From Alistipes sp. (lineage in GTDB: Bacteria; Bacteroidota; Bacteroidia; Bacteroidales; Rikenellaceae): 43,461 bases of DNA. The notes beneath the pieces are model-generated. The model worked only from the letters and a program-made list of their open reading frames with translations. It did no database searches and was not told the origin of the DNA. The number at the start of each line of letters is the position of its first letter. Position 1 is the stretch's first letter. Made by a program: the position numbers and the translations under genes. Shown piece after piece: positions 33,479 through 41,060 of the stretch. The DNA lies in contig JAGBTO010000101.1 in NCBI GenBank assembly GCA_017631285.1, forward strand, positions 1 through 43,461, given 5' to 3'.

Positions 33479-33946
33479 ATGAAAAAGTTTATTATTGCAA
33501 TCATCAGCATGGTGGCTTTTGTGGCACCATCATTTGCACAGGGTATTAACGACAAGGCTGACAACATCATTGGCGAATACCTCACCGATAGAGGCGGTAG
33601 CAAAAGCAAGGTGCGCATAACCAAGAATGCTGACGGTACATACGATGCTCAGGTATTTTGGGTGGAGAACCCTTACGAGGCTGACGGCAAAACCAAGCGC
33701 AAGGATGTGAAGAACCCCGACAAGGCGTTGAGAGATACACCTGTTGATCAGATTGTTTTGGTGAAAGGCTTGAAATACGACGCCGAGGAGAAGTATTGGG
33801 GTGGCGCTAAGATTTACGACCCAACAAAGGGTCTTAAGGTAAATGCCACAGCCGAGTTCGAGACAGCCGACAAGCTCAAGCTTCGTGGCACAATTCTCGG
33901 CATGGGCGTAACGCTCTATTGGACTCGCATCAAGAGCGAAAAATAA
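33479..33946 (+). CDS. DUF2147 secreted protein
   Basis: A 155-residue protein with a Sec signal peptide (1-20) and the DUF2147 lipocalin-like beta-barrel: GEYLTDRGGSKSKVRI, the middle WGGAKIYDPTKG and LRGTILGMGVTLYWTRI at the end. DUF2147 proteins are periplasmic or outer-membrane proteins of unknown function, often linked to lipid or envelope handling. Own promoter and terminator. Confidence 0.85.
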   Translation: MKKFIIAIISMVAFVAPSFAQGINDKADNIIGEYLTDRGGSKSKVRITKNADGTYDAQVFWVENPYEADGKTKRKDVKNPDKALRDTPVDQIVLVKGLKYDAEEKYWGGAKIYDPTKGLKVNATAEFETADKLKLRGTILGMGVTLYWTRIKSEK

Positions 33947-33960
33947 TCCACCATAAACAC

Positions 33961-34004
33961 AAAAAAAGATGGTTGCTTCCGTTTGTGAAACAACCATCTT
34001 TTTT
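33961..34004. terminator. Bidirectional terminator
   Basis: AAAAAAAGATGGTTG and CAACCATCTTTTTT form a stem of about 14 bp with A- and T-runs at its ends, between the convergent DUF2147 and Lrp genes. Confidence 0.85.
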
Positions 34005-34021
34005 ATACATATTGCCAGCAA

Positions 34022-34495
34022 TTAATCATCCAAACAATCGACATAAATCTCGCGTCGGAAAGACTCATTAAGCGACATATAAGTCTGGGTACTTGAGACA
34101 CCCTTTACAAGCAAAATCTTATTAAAGATAGTCTGCATAAGATGCTCGTTATCAATGCAATAAATCTTAACCATGAGGTTATACGAGCCTGTAATATAAT
34201 GGCACTCAACAATCTCAGGAATCTGTTTCAACAACTCTACCGTGTCTTGCTGACGCGAAATATCGGCTACGCGAATCGAGATAAAAGCACACACATCGAA
34301 TCCCAACGACTTGGGATCAACTACCATACGGCTACCTTGAATCACGCCCATATCCTCCAACTTCTTTATGCGCTGGTGAATAGCAGCACCCGAAATACCA
34401 CATTCACGTGCAATCTCGAGAAAAGGAGTTCGTGCATTCTTAATCAGAAAGCGAAGAATCTTCCTATCAGTAGAGTCTAAATTTGTCTTAGCCAT
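34022..34495 (-). CDS. Lrp/AsnC-family transcriptional regulator
   Basis: A 157-residue Lrp-type regulator: N-terminal winged HTH (DRKILRFLIKNARTPFLEIARECGISGAAIHQRIKKLE, about 8-46) and a C-terminal RAM effector domain (about 65-145). Such proteins sense amino acids and bind DNA as octamers. It starts 7 nt after the kbl stop, so it forms an operon with it. asnA is a neighbour, as in E. coli where AsnC controls asnA, but here the coupling is with kbl. Confidence 0.9.
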   Translation of the reverse strand: MAKTNLDSTDRKILRFLIKNARTPFLEIARECGISGAAIHQRIKKLEDMGVIQGSRMVVDPKSLGFDVCAFISIRVADISRQQDTVELLKQIPEIVECHYITGSYNLMVKIYCIDNEHLMQTIFNKILLVKGVSSTQTYMSLNESFRREIYVDCLDD

Positions 34496-34502
34496 AGCCT
34501 CG

Positions 34503-35690
34503 TTATTTCAACACACCAAGCTCCTTACCAACCTTAGTGAACGCTGCAACACAACGGTCGAGTTGCTCGGTAGTATGACCTGCCGATACCTGAACACGGA
34601 TACGTGCCTGACCCTTTGGAACAACAGGGTAGTAGAAACCTGTTACGAATACACCCTCCTCCTGCAACTTAGCAGCGAAGTCCTGCGAGAGTTTTGCATC
34701 GTACAACATAACAGCGCAAATAGCCGACTGTGTAGGCTTGATATCGAAACCTGCAGCAATCATCTTTGTGCGGAAATGTTCAACGTTAGCTACCAAACGG
34801 TCGTGAATCTCGTCACTCTCAGCAAGCATCTTGAACATCTCGATGCTGGCACCTACAACTGCGGGTGGCAATGAGTTAGAGAAGAGATAAGGACGTGAGC
34901 GCTGGCGCAACATATCGATAATCTCCTTGCGACCTGTTGTGAAACCACCTACAGCACCACCAAAGGCCTTACCCAAAGTACCTGTAAGGATATCCACCTG
35001 GCCACGAAGGTTGTAAAGCTCGGTGATACCACGACCTGTAGCACCCAACACACCTGCCGAGTGGCACTCGTCAACCATAACCAAAGCATCGTACTTCTCG
35101 GCCAAAGCGCAAATCTTGTCGAGTGGAGCGGCATTACCATCCATTGAGAAGACACCGTCGGTTACAATAATACGGAAACGCTGTGCCTGCGCACGTTTCA
35201 AGCAATCCTCCAACTCGTCCATATCGGCATTAGCGAAGCGGTAACGCACAGCCTTGCAAAGACGTACTCCGTCGATAATTGAAGCATGATTCAAAGCGTC
35301 AGAGATGATAGCATCCTGCTCGGTGAGGAGTGGCTCAAACACACCACCGTTAGCGTCGAAGCAAGCTGCGTAGAGAATAGTGTCCTCGGTTCCAAAATAG
35401 TCTGCAATAGCCTTCTCAAGCTCCTTGTGCATATCCTGGCAACCGCAGATGAAACGTACTGACGACATACCGAAGCCACGCTCATCCATAGCCTTCTTTG
35501 CAGCGTCAATCAAACGCTGGTTGTCTGACAAACCCAAATAGTTGTTGGCGCAGAAGTTCAATACTGGCTTACCTGCAACCTGAATCTCAGCACGCTGTGG
35601 AGACTCAATCACACGCTCAGTTTTGTAAAGACCGGCAGCCTTAATCTCTGCCAGCTCATTCTGGAGATGTTCCTTAATTTTTCCGTACAT
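34503..35690 (-). CDS. kbl: Glycine C-acetyltransferase (2-amino-3-ketobutyrate CoA ligase)
   Basis: A 395-residue PLP enzyme of the alpha-oxoamine synthase family. PLP lysine is Lys241 in TGTLGKAFGG, DECHSAG binds the cofactor, and the YGKIKEHLQNELAEIK start and FCANNYLGL block are typical of Kbl, distinguishing it from BioF and serine palmitoyltransferase. It splits 2-amino-3-ketobutyrate (from threonine) into glycine and acetyl-CoA. The partner threonine dehydrogenase is not in view. Confidence 0.92.
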   Translation of the reverse strand: MYGKIKEHLQNELAEIKAAGLYKTERVIESPQRAEIQVAGKPVLNFCANNYLGLSDNQRLIDAAKKAMDERGFGMSSVRFICGCQDMHKELEKAIADYFGTEDTILYAACFDANGGVFEPLLTEQDAIISDALNHASIIDGVRLCKAVRYRFANADMDELEDCLKRAQAQRFRIIVTDGVFSMDGNAAPLDKICALAEKYDALVMVDECHSAGVLGATGRGITELYNLRGQVDILTGTLGKAFGGAVGGFTTGRKEIIDMLRQRSRPYLFSNSLPPAVVGASIEMFKMLAESDEIHDRLVANVEHFRTKMIAAGFDIKPTQSAICAVMLYDAKLSQDFAAKLQEEGVFVTGFYYPVVPKGQARIRVQVSAGHTTEQLDRCVAAFTKVGKELGVLK

Positions 35691-35817
35691 GGTTGAAATA
35701 TTTTAGTTAATTTAAATAATTATCACTGCTACTAATAATTATGCCCACCCAACATGGTCATCGCATCTGAAAAAGATGTGGCAACTAAGAAAGTTACATA
35801 TCGTAACACACTTAATG

Positions 35818-35848
35818 CAAAGATAGCGAAAATGGCTTACGTTGTCAA
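35818..35848 (-). promoter_or_regulatory. Promoter of kbl-lrp
   Basis: Minus-strand TTG (35846-35848), 20-nt spacer and TATCTTTG (35818-35825) are a perfect Bacteroidetes promoter. The transcript starts about 120 nt before kbl. Confidence 0.8.
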
Positions 35849-35944
35849 TTAAAAAATAACTTTTTTTACATAGAACCTTACAAATTGTAATTTTTATGCA
35901 GACTTGCATCGCCACACTGCAACTCATAGGCCTCAAATACTTAC

Positions 35945-35980
35945 AAAAAAAAGGATGCCCAACCAAAAGTTGCGACATCC
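35945..35980 (-). terminator. Terminator of asnA
   Basis: On the minus strand GGATG, a small loop-interrupted inner stem CAAC/GTTG and CATCC form a hairpin followed by eight T. It lies 22 nt beyond the asnA stop. Confidence 0.8.
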
Positions 35981-36002
35981 CCAATTCCTGAAAATATTTA
36001 TA

Positions 36003-37043
36003 TTAAATAAGTGGCATACCTGCCTCACGACATGCCTGACGCATCTCATCCGACCAGATGCTCGACTGCGTTTCGCCCACATGCGCCTTATGCAGAAGAA
36101 TCATACACAAACGACTCTGTCCTATACCGCCACCGATAGATTGAGGCAACGACCCCTCCAGCAAGCGGCGATGGAAATAGAGGCTCTTGCGCTCTTGCTT
36201 GCCACTCTGCTCAAGCTGACGCTCCAACGCCTCGCGATTGACTCTGATACCCATAGACGAGAGCTCGATGGCGCGCTCAAGAATGGGATACCATATCAAC
36301 AAGTCACCATTCAAGCCTGCCAAGCCTGTCTGTGGCGAGATAGTTGAATAATCATCATAGTCGGGTGCACGATTATCGTGCTTCTCGCCATTACTCAACT
36401 CACCACCAATGCCAATGATAAACACTGCTCCATACTCCTTGCAGATGGCATCTTCGCGCTCCTTCGCACTAAGGTTTGGGTAGCGTTGCAACAGCTCCTC
36501 GGAATGTATAAACGTAATCTGCTCAGGCAAAAACGGCTCGATTTGCGGATAAGTTTCACAGATGTAGTACTCGGTACGCAAGATAGCTCCATAAATACGC
36601 TCAACAATACGCTTCAAGAAATCCTCGGTGCGATTCTCCTCCGACATCACTCGCTCCCAATCCCACTGATCAACATACAACGAGTGGAGGTTATCCAACT
36701 CCTCATCGGCGCGTATGGCATTCATATCGGTAATGATTCCATAGCCCTCGCTCACCTCATACTCGGCAAGAGTCACACGCTTCCACTTAGCCAGCGAGTG
36801 AACAACCTCGGCCTCGGCCTCGGCCATATCTTTTATTGGGAAGGTCACAGGACGCTCCGCACCACTCAAATCGTCGTTCATACCAAGCCCCTTGAGCACA
36901 AATAGCGGAGCTGTCACTCGACGCAAGCGTAACTCGGTAGAAATGCTGCTTAAGAAAAAATCCTTAATCTTCTTGATTGCTATTTCAGTCTGCTGGAGGC
37001 TCAACGCCGCCTTGTAGCCTTTAGGTATTATTAGCTGTCCCAT
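36003..37043 (-). CDS. asnA: Aspartate-ammonia ligase (AsnA)
   Basis: A 346-residue AsnA, a class II aminoacyl-tRNA-synthetase-like enzyme that makes asparagine from aspartate and ammonia with ATP. Family landmarks are the start LIIPKGYKAALSLQQTE, FVLKGLGMNDDLSGAERPV, the YVDQWDWE block and GGGIGQSRLCM near the C-terminus. The reading frame is open another 24 codons, but the family starts at the ATG at 37043. It has its own terminator. Its upstream region is the boundary with the acquired island. Confidence 0.93.
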   Translation of the reverse strand: MGQLIIPKGYKAALSLQQTEIAIKKIKDFFLSSISTELRLRRVTAPLFVLKGLGMNDDLSGAERPVTFPIKDMAEAEAEVVHSLAKWKRVTLAEYEVSEGYGIITDMNAIRADEELDNLHSLYVDQWDWERVMSEENRTEDFLKRIVERIYGAILRTEYYICETYPQIEPFLPEQITFIHSEELLQRYPNLSAKEREDAICKEYGAVFIIGIGGELSNGEKHDNRAPDYDDYSTISPQTGLAGLNGDLLIWYPILERAIELSSMGIRVNREALERQLEQSGKQERKSLYFHRRLLEGSLPQSIGGGIGQSRLCMILLHKAHVGETQSSIWSDEMRQACREAGMPLI

Positions 37044-37060
37044 AGCCTTGCAAAAAAAAT

Positions 37061-37103
37061 CTACAAAATGACAAAGGCGCTGATAACCAGCGCCTTTTTG
37101 TAG
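37061..37103. terminator. Extended hairpin upstream of asnA
   Basis: AAAGGCGCTG (37073-37082) and CAGCGCCTTT (37088-37097) form a 10-bp perfect stem with T5 on the plus strand; flanking CTACAAAA and TTTTTGTAG extend the symmetry. It lies only 18 nt upstream of the asnA start, so it is either a terminator for plus-strand reading, an attenuator of asnA, or part of an attachment site. Confidence 0.55.
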
Positions 37104-37242
37104 TGGATAGGGCATTATTTTGGGGAGTTTGCCTTAGTTTGCTATCGTCCCATTTTTATTTATAACGCCTTATATATCAACTACTTTAGAGGAACGCTTA
37201 TTCCAATTAGTTTGTTTCAGTCCGTTTTGATACGCCAAAAAG

Positions 37243-37265
37243 TGGCTAAGAAAATGGCTAAGAAA
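37243..37265 (+). repeat. 12-nt tandem repeat before the integrase
   Basis: TGGCTAAGAAA occurs at 37243-37253 and again at 37255-37265 (period 12). Short repeats flanking an integrase gene often serve as arm-type binding sites; a role here is a guess. Confidence 0.5.
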
Positions 37266-37288
37266 CAAATTTTATCATCTTTTATCAC

Positions 37289-37318
37289 TTGCAAAGATAA
37301 ACAAAATTATTAAATTCG
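37289..37318 (+). promoter_or_regulatory. Putative promoter of the integrase gene
   Basis: TTG (37289-37291), a 19-nt spacer and TAAATTCG (37311-37318, one mismatch) lie so close to the ATG that the mRNA would be nearly leaderless. Confidence 0.45.
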
Positions 37319-37322
37319 CACT

Positions 37323-38621
37323 ATGAAAGCAAATTTAACTTTTAGACCTAATGTAAGGCTTACCAAAGAACTTAACTCTAAGGGAGAAGCCTTTATTATT
37401 ATTCGTTTATCTTTCAACAAGCAGAGGGTTAATTTAGGTACGGGCTACACTATCTCACCTGATAAATGGGATGAGAAAGCTGAGAAGGTTAAAAGAAACG
37501 CTACCAATAGTCAGAATCTTACATTTGCGGAGATAAATGATGGCATAGCCAACTCAATATCTATAATAAATGGTATCTTCAAGAAGTACGAGCAATCGGG
37601 AGAGGGGTATCCTACGAAAGAACAGGTAAAAGAGGAATTCCGTATTGCAACAAATCGAAAAGAGAAGGTTGAAAAGACCCTATTGGAATACTTCGATGAA
37701 TTTATGGATAACCGCTCCATCCTCAACTCTTGGAGTGAAAACAATAAAAAGAAGTTCCTTGCAGTTAGAAACAAGTTCAAAGAGTATAATGAATCATTGC
37801 AAATAGAAGACCTGAACGAAGCAAACCTTGTTAAGATTGCTAAGTTCTTTCAAAAGTATTGGAAGAACAACTCTACATTTATAAAGAGGTGGCAAGATAT
37901 AAGAGCGTTCTTTAGATGGTGTGATGATAACAACTATCCGATTCACAATGATTGGAAGCGTTTTCAAATCAAGCAGAAAACAGCCAAGAAGTTTATTGTT
38001 TACTTGGAAGCGGATGAGTTGCTCAGGATATACAACCACAATTTCTCGAATGAGAATTCACATCTTGCTTTATATAGGGATTGGTTGTGTTTTGGTGCTT
38101 TCACATCTTTACGATTCAGCGATATTGGGCGTTTGGAGAAGAAGGATGTGCGTGATGACTACTTTGAAATCACGACCAAAAAGGATAGCGACCCTGTAAA
38201 GATTGAACTTAATAAATACAGCAGGGCTATTATAGATAGGTATAGAAAGAATCCATTTGCTAAGAAGAAGGTGCTACCTCCCGTGCACAATGCAGTCTTG
38301 AATAAATACCTAAAAGACATCGGAGAGATATGTGAGGTTAATACCATAATTACAAAAACCCATTACGAGGGAACAAAGCGCATAGAAGAGAGTAAACCTA
38401 AGTATGAGTTTATCACAAGCCATACAGGTCGTAAGACTTTTATCTGTCTCGCTCTGTCGATGGGAATACCCCCAACTACGGTTATGGCTTGGAGTGGACA
38501 CGAGAGTTATGAGGATATGAAACCATATATTCGTATTACAGACCAAGCAAAGGCTGATGCTATGGCAAAATTTGACACTCTTGAACAACAAACTTTAATC
38601 CCATTGGAAGAGGTAGAATAA
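37323..38621 (+). CDS. Tyrosine recombinase / integrase of a mobile island
   Basis: A 432-residue Bacteroidetes-type integrase: an arm-binding N-terminal domain (about 1-95, with VNLGTGYTISPDKWDEKAEK), a SAM-like core-binding domain (about 115-215) and a catalytic domain with Arg264 (SLRFSDI), His367 and Arg370 (HTGR), His393 (GHES) and nucleophile Tyr402. It catalyses integration and excision of an element. It is the first gene after asnA, as expected at the end of an integrated element. Confidence 0.92.
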   Translation: MKANLTFRPNVRLTKELNSKGEAFIIIRLSFNKQRVNLGTGYTISPDKWDEKAEKVKRNATNSQNLTFAEINDGIANSISIINGIFKKYEQSGEGYPTKEQVKEEFRIATNRKEKVEKTLLEYFDEFMDNRSILNSWSENNKKKFLAVRNKFKEYNESLQIEDLNEANLVKIAKFFQKYWKNNSTFIKRWQDIRAFFRWCDDNNYPIHNDWKRFQIKQKTAKKFIVYLEADELLRIYNHNFSNENSHLALYRDWLCFGAFTSLRFSDIGRLEKKDVRDDYFEITTKKDSDPVKIELNKYSRAIIDRYRKNPFAKKKVLPPVHNAVLNKYLKDIGEICEVNTIITKTHYEGTKRIEESKPKYEFITSHTGRKTFICLALSMGIPPTTVMAWSGHESYEDMKPYIRITDQAKADAMAKFDTLEQQTLIPLEEVE

Positions 38622-38673
38622 TATATATTATATAGGTATATTTCTAATTCCGCAATTCGATGTTATAGGAAAT

Positions 38674-38695
38674 GGACGGCTAAAAGATGCCGTCC
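38674..38695. terminator. Hairpin between the two convergent recombinase genes
   Basis: GGACGGC (38674-38680) and GCCGTCC (38689-38695) form a 7-bp perfect stem with an 8-nt loop, overlapping the stop codon of the second recombinase. T-tracts are weak. Confidence 0.6.
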
Positions 38696-39618
38696 AATTT
38701 CATTTCTGAGGGGTTTGCCAACCTCAACTCTTCCTCGATGCTCTTAGTATAGATTTGGCTCGTGGCGGGGCTACTATGTCGGAGCACGCTCTGAACATCG
38801 GCTAATGAGCCATTCTTGAGTAGCAGCACGGCTGTCGTGTGACGAAGGCTGTGAGCCGTGTACTCTTTTCCATCTATTCCGATGGCACGGAAGCCCTCCT
38901 TACATATCTTGCTGATTGAGCGAGTAGTTAACCTACCCTTCAAGTTTCGATTGGAGGTAGAGATAAACAACGGCTCCTTGAGTGTTGTAGAGCCTCTCGT
39001 GTCAAGATAAGCCTTGATTGGAGCGTAAGCCTTATCGGTGAGCACTACAAAAGCATCTCTCTCATCACGCCCCTTGCCCCATACTCTGAGGATGCGCTGA
39101 CCGCCCTTGAAGGTAATATCCTCAACATTAGCACGAACAACCTCTATACAACGGAGCCCTGTTCTGAGCAGGAGATTTACGATGGCATAGTCTCTTGTAT
39201 TACCCTCAAAATGAGCAAGTAAGTCGGCAATCTGATTCTCCCTTAGGTGCTCCTTCAGGTATGCGTTCTTACGCTTTGGAGACTTGATACCCTTGGCGAT
39301 ATTGGGATAGAGTTTGTTACCTTCTGCCCACTCGTAGAATCGCCTCAACGCCACGAGATAACTCGCCACTGATAAGTTGCTATGGGTACTCAATAGAGAA
39401 TCCTTGAAGGTGATGATGTCGGCACGAGTCAGTCCGCTGATGGTGCGACCTGTGTTCTCCACCCACTTGAAGAAGTATTGCAAACCTCGCCTGTACACAT
39501 TACGGCTGTTCTCTCGGATGTCACATTCAGCCACGAACAACTCAATAGCCTTATCAATCGAAACTTCCTGATTCACAACGGGAGCAGAAACTCCACTCAC
39601 CTTAATAATACCATCCAT
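38680..39618 (-). CDS. XerC/D-like tyrosine recombinase
   Basis: A 312-residue recombinase with an N-terminal core-binding SAM-like domain (about 20-110) and a catalytic domain. Catalytic residues are Arg156 (RTGLR), Lys182 (GKGRDE), His256 and Arg259 (HSLRH), His281 (LRHSS) and Tyr290. It has no arm-binding domain, and so resembles Xer or DNA-invertase-type enzymes. The ATG at 39618 is chosen; starting at 39654 would overlap the neighbouring gene. It lies in one run with three small genes and points away from hsdM. In Bacteroidales such enzymes often shuffle hsdS genes. Confidence 0.88.
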   Translation of the reverse strand: MDGIIKVSGVSAPVVNQEVSIDKAIELFVAECDIRENSRNVYRRGLQYFFKWVENTGRTISGLTRADIITFKDSLLSTHSNLSVASYLVALRRFYEWAEGNKLYPNIAKGIKSPKRKNAYLKEHLRENQIADLLAHFEGNTRDYAIVNLLLRTGLRCIEVVRANVEDITFKGGQRILRVWGKGRDERDAFVVLTDKAYAPIKAYLDTRGSTTLKEPLFISTSNRNLKGRLTTRSISKICKEGFRAIGIDGKEYTAHSLRHTTAVLLLKNGSLADVQSVLRHSSPATSQIYTKSIEEELRLANPSEMKLDGIF

Positions 39619-39628
39619 ATACCCATAC

Positions 39629-39904
39629 TTATTTAGTTTCAACCATCCCGTCAATTACACGCACGAGGCAATCTAAATACACATCAGTCACCTGCTGCTT
39701 AATGCTGCCGTCAGGGTTAAGTGTGTTCACCTTGAACAAGTCTGCTCCCTCGCAGTACACCACCTCAACCTCGCCCTGATGCAAGTATCCATTCACCGAG
39801 AATCGGAGCCCATTGTGGATAGGATAAGCATCGTGAAAGCCCCACGAAAAGACAATCATCGGTTGAGTTCTAAAGATACTGAGTATGTATTTTGCCATTT
39901 CCAT
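39629..39904 (-). CDS. Small unknown protein, 92 residues
   Basis: A 92-residue protein with a beta-rich look (IVFSWGF, GEVEVVYCEG, DLFKVNTLNPDGSI) and an acidic C-terminus (DVYLDCLVRVIDGMVETK). No signal peptide or membrane helix. Family not recognised. An ATG two codons downstream (39898) is an equally good start. It lies 10 nt upstream of the recombinase gene on the same strand, so they are probably co-transcribed and it may be an accessory factor. Confidence 0.55.
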   Translation of the reverse strand: MEMAKYILSIFRTQPMIVFSWGFHDAYPIHNGLRFSVNGYLHQGEVEVVYCEGADLFKVNTLNPDGSIKQQVTDVYLDCLVRVIDGMVETK

Positions 39905-39978
39905 ATCTATCACATTTTGATAATTAGTGTATTTTAGCAATCTTGTATTATGTTGGGAGGGTTGCCCCTCCCTATTTG

Positions 39979-40323
39979 TTATTCCCAAGAAATCAATCTC
40001 TCATATCTGAATGAACGCCACTTGTTTGAACTATCAGCATCAATATCTATAAATGACACTACATTGCGGGCATCCGAGCAATAACCATTTCCATTTATGT
40101 ACTGACCCGCATAACTTGGAGTAGTAGTTGCGTGGCGTGTGGTGATAGTACCATCCTTTTTCAAAAATGTTACTCTGACTATTCTCTTTGCAAGCTCTGC
40201 CTTCAATGCCTTAATACTTGCAGTAAGCATACCTGTTGCGAAAGCATCATTTGTTCTGTGAGCGATAACCATTGCTCGGTGAGCATCAAGGTTGTTCATT
40301 GCGATAATTGCTGTTGTTCCCAT
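39979..40323 (-). CDS. Small DUF2693 / SH3-barrel-like protein
   Basis: A 114-residue protein. The centre, RIVRVTFLKKDGTITTRHATTTP (about 47-69), and the end KWRSFRYERLISWE resemble the Bacteroidota SH3-beta-barrel (DUF2693) small proteins often carried on mobile elements; function unknown. The N-terminal 40 residues are helical and have no match. It lies between two other small genes in the recombinase run. Confidence 0.55.
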   Translation of the reverse strand: MGTTAIIAMNNLDAHRAMVIAHRTNDAFATGMLTASIKALKAELAKRIVRVTFLKKDGTITTRHATTTPSYAGQYINGNGYCSDARNVVSFIDIDADSSNKWRSFRYERLISWE

Positions 40324-40355
40324 ATATGTATCTGTTTAATTGTTAATTACTTACT

Positions 40356-40544
40356 TTAATTTAATTTCTTTGAAGGCTTGCCCCAACCATTCATTTTCCA
40401 AACATACTCACGAGCCTCTTCCTTTGTGCAAAAGTCCTTGATGAACCTTGCTGATGCACCTGTTTCGCTTACCCAATCGTATTGCCAAACTCCCCAACTT
40501 CTCCTGTGTGGAGCGTAGTGATATTGTCCTAAAACTGCCTTCAT
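40356..40544 (-). CDS. Small unknown basic protein, 62 residues
   Basis: A 62-residue protein, Trp-rich (five Trp) and basic, with the look YHYAPHRRSWGVWQYDW and CTKEEAREYVWKMNGWG. The frame opens 36 codons earlier, but the promoter -7 element lies within that stretch, so the ATG at 40544 is chosen. It is the first gene after the promoter at 40589. Family not recognised; the aromatic, basic character suits a nucleic-acid-binding or inhibitor protein. Confidence 0.5.
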   Translation of the reverse strand: MKAVLGQYHYAPHRRSWGVWQYDWVSETGASARFIKDFCTKEEAREYVWKMNGWGKPSKKLN

Positions 40545-40588
40545 AATTTTTGATATTATATTATCAACTTTCTCTCTTGTTTCCAATA

Positions 40589-40620
40589 CAAATATACAAC
40601 ATATATCAATATCCACCAAA
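40589..40620 (-). promoter_or_regulatory. Promoter of the small genes and recombinase
   Basis: Minus-strand TTTG (40617-40620), 20-nt spacer and TATATTTG (40589-40596) are a perfect Bacteroidetes promoter driving the run of three small genes and the Xer-like recombinase. Confidence 0.8.
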
Positions 40621-40700
40621 TTTTTCGATAGAAAATTGATATAAAAAGTCAATAAATTTCATTTTTCTTCAGATTTCTTAACAAAATCGACTTTTTTTAT

Positions 40701-40708
40701 TAACTTTG
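40701..40708 (+). promoter_or_regulatory. -7 element of the HTH-hsdMS operon
   Basis: TAACTTTG matches TAnnTTTG 30 nt before the HTH ATG. The -33 site has no TTG, so this promoter looks weak or activator dependent, unlike the perfect divergent promoter. Confidence 0.45.
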
Positions 40709-40737
40709 TATATTAGTTTATCAAAACTTGATTGTTT

Positions 40738-41052
40738 ATGGCTGAAAAAACAGGTATTGAAGAGTTGCGAGTAAAAGAAATACTCAAGGAAAGAGGAATG
40801 AAAATGTATGAGTTAGCCGAGAAGTTGGATATTGCACCTGAGTCGCTTACTCGTGCCTTACAGCGCAATCCACAATACACAACCCTCAAGGCTATTGCCG
40901 ATACGCTCGGACTATCTGTGCGTGACCTCTTTAGAGGAGACGATTCACGAGTATCTAATAATGAGATGCGTGGTTGCATCTTCTACAATGGCGAGATGCA
41001 CACTTTCAATAGCCGTGAAGAGATAGAAAAGTTCCTAACCGATAATAAGTAA
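40738..41052 (+). CDS. XRE-type HTH protein, likely regulator of the R-M operon
   Basis: A 104-residue protein with an HTH_XRE domain (about 8-65: VKEILKERGMKMYELAEKLDIAPESLTRALQ) and a short C-terminal part (GCIFYNGEMHTFNSREEIEKFL) seen in many Bacteroidota XRE regulators. It lies 8 nt before hsdM in the same operon, so it is probably a controller that regulates expression of the restriction-modification genes. TTG at 40732 is an alternative start, but ATG 40738 fits better. Confidence 0.85.
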   Translation: MAEKTGIEELRVKEILKERGMKMYELAEKLDIAPESLTRALQRNPQYTTLKAIADTLGLSVRDLFRGDDSRVSNNEMRGCIFYNGEMHTFNSREEIEKFLTDNK

Positions 41053-41060
41053 AACCCGAT

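Larger units (their letters stand above)
35691..36002. other. 312-nt gap between kbl and asnA
   Basis: It holds the asnA terminator at its right end (35945-35980), the kbl promoter (35818-35848) and a kbl leader of about 120 nt that includes a 5-bp hairpin GTTAC/GTAAC (about 35794-35808). No gene is seen. Confidence 0.6.
37044..37322. other. Junction between asnA and the island
   Basis: This 279-nt stretch contains the hairpin at 37061-37103, no tRNA, a 12-bp tandem repeat (37243-37265), and the integrase promoter. The boundary of the island is most likely here, but no direct repeat partner is visible within the window. Confidence 0.5.

Noticed and set aside
35739..35984. An 81-codon minus-strand frame between kbl and asnA
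   Set aside because: It runs across both the asnA terminator and the kbl promoter, and the Cys-rich product has no domain-like features.
37044..37115. A 24-codon N-terminal extension of asnA
   Set aside because: It runs through a hairpin and T-tract, and AsnA proteins start at MGQLIIPKGY.
39377..39571. A plus-strand frame opposite the second recombinase
   Set aside because: Antisense to the catalytic recombinase gene, which has all its active-site residues.
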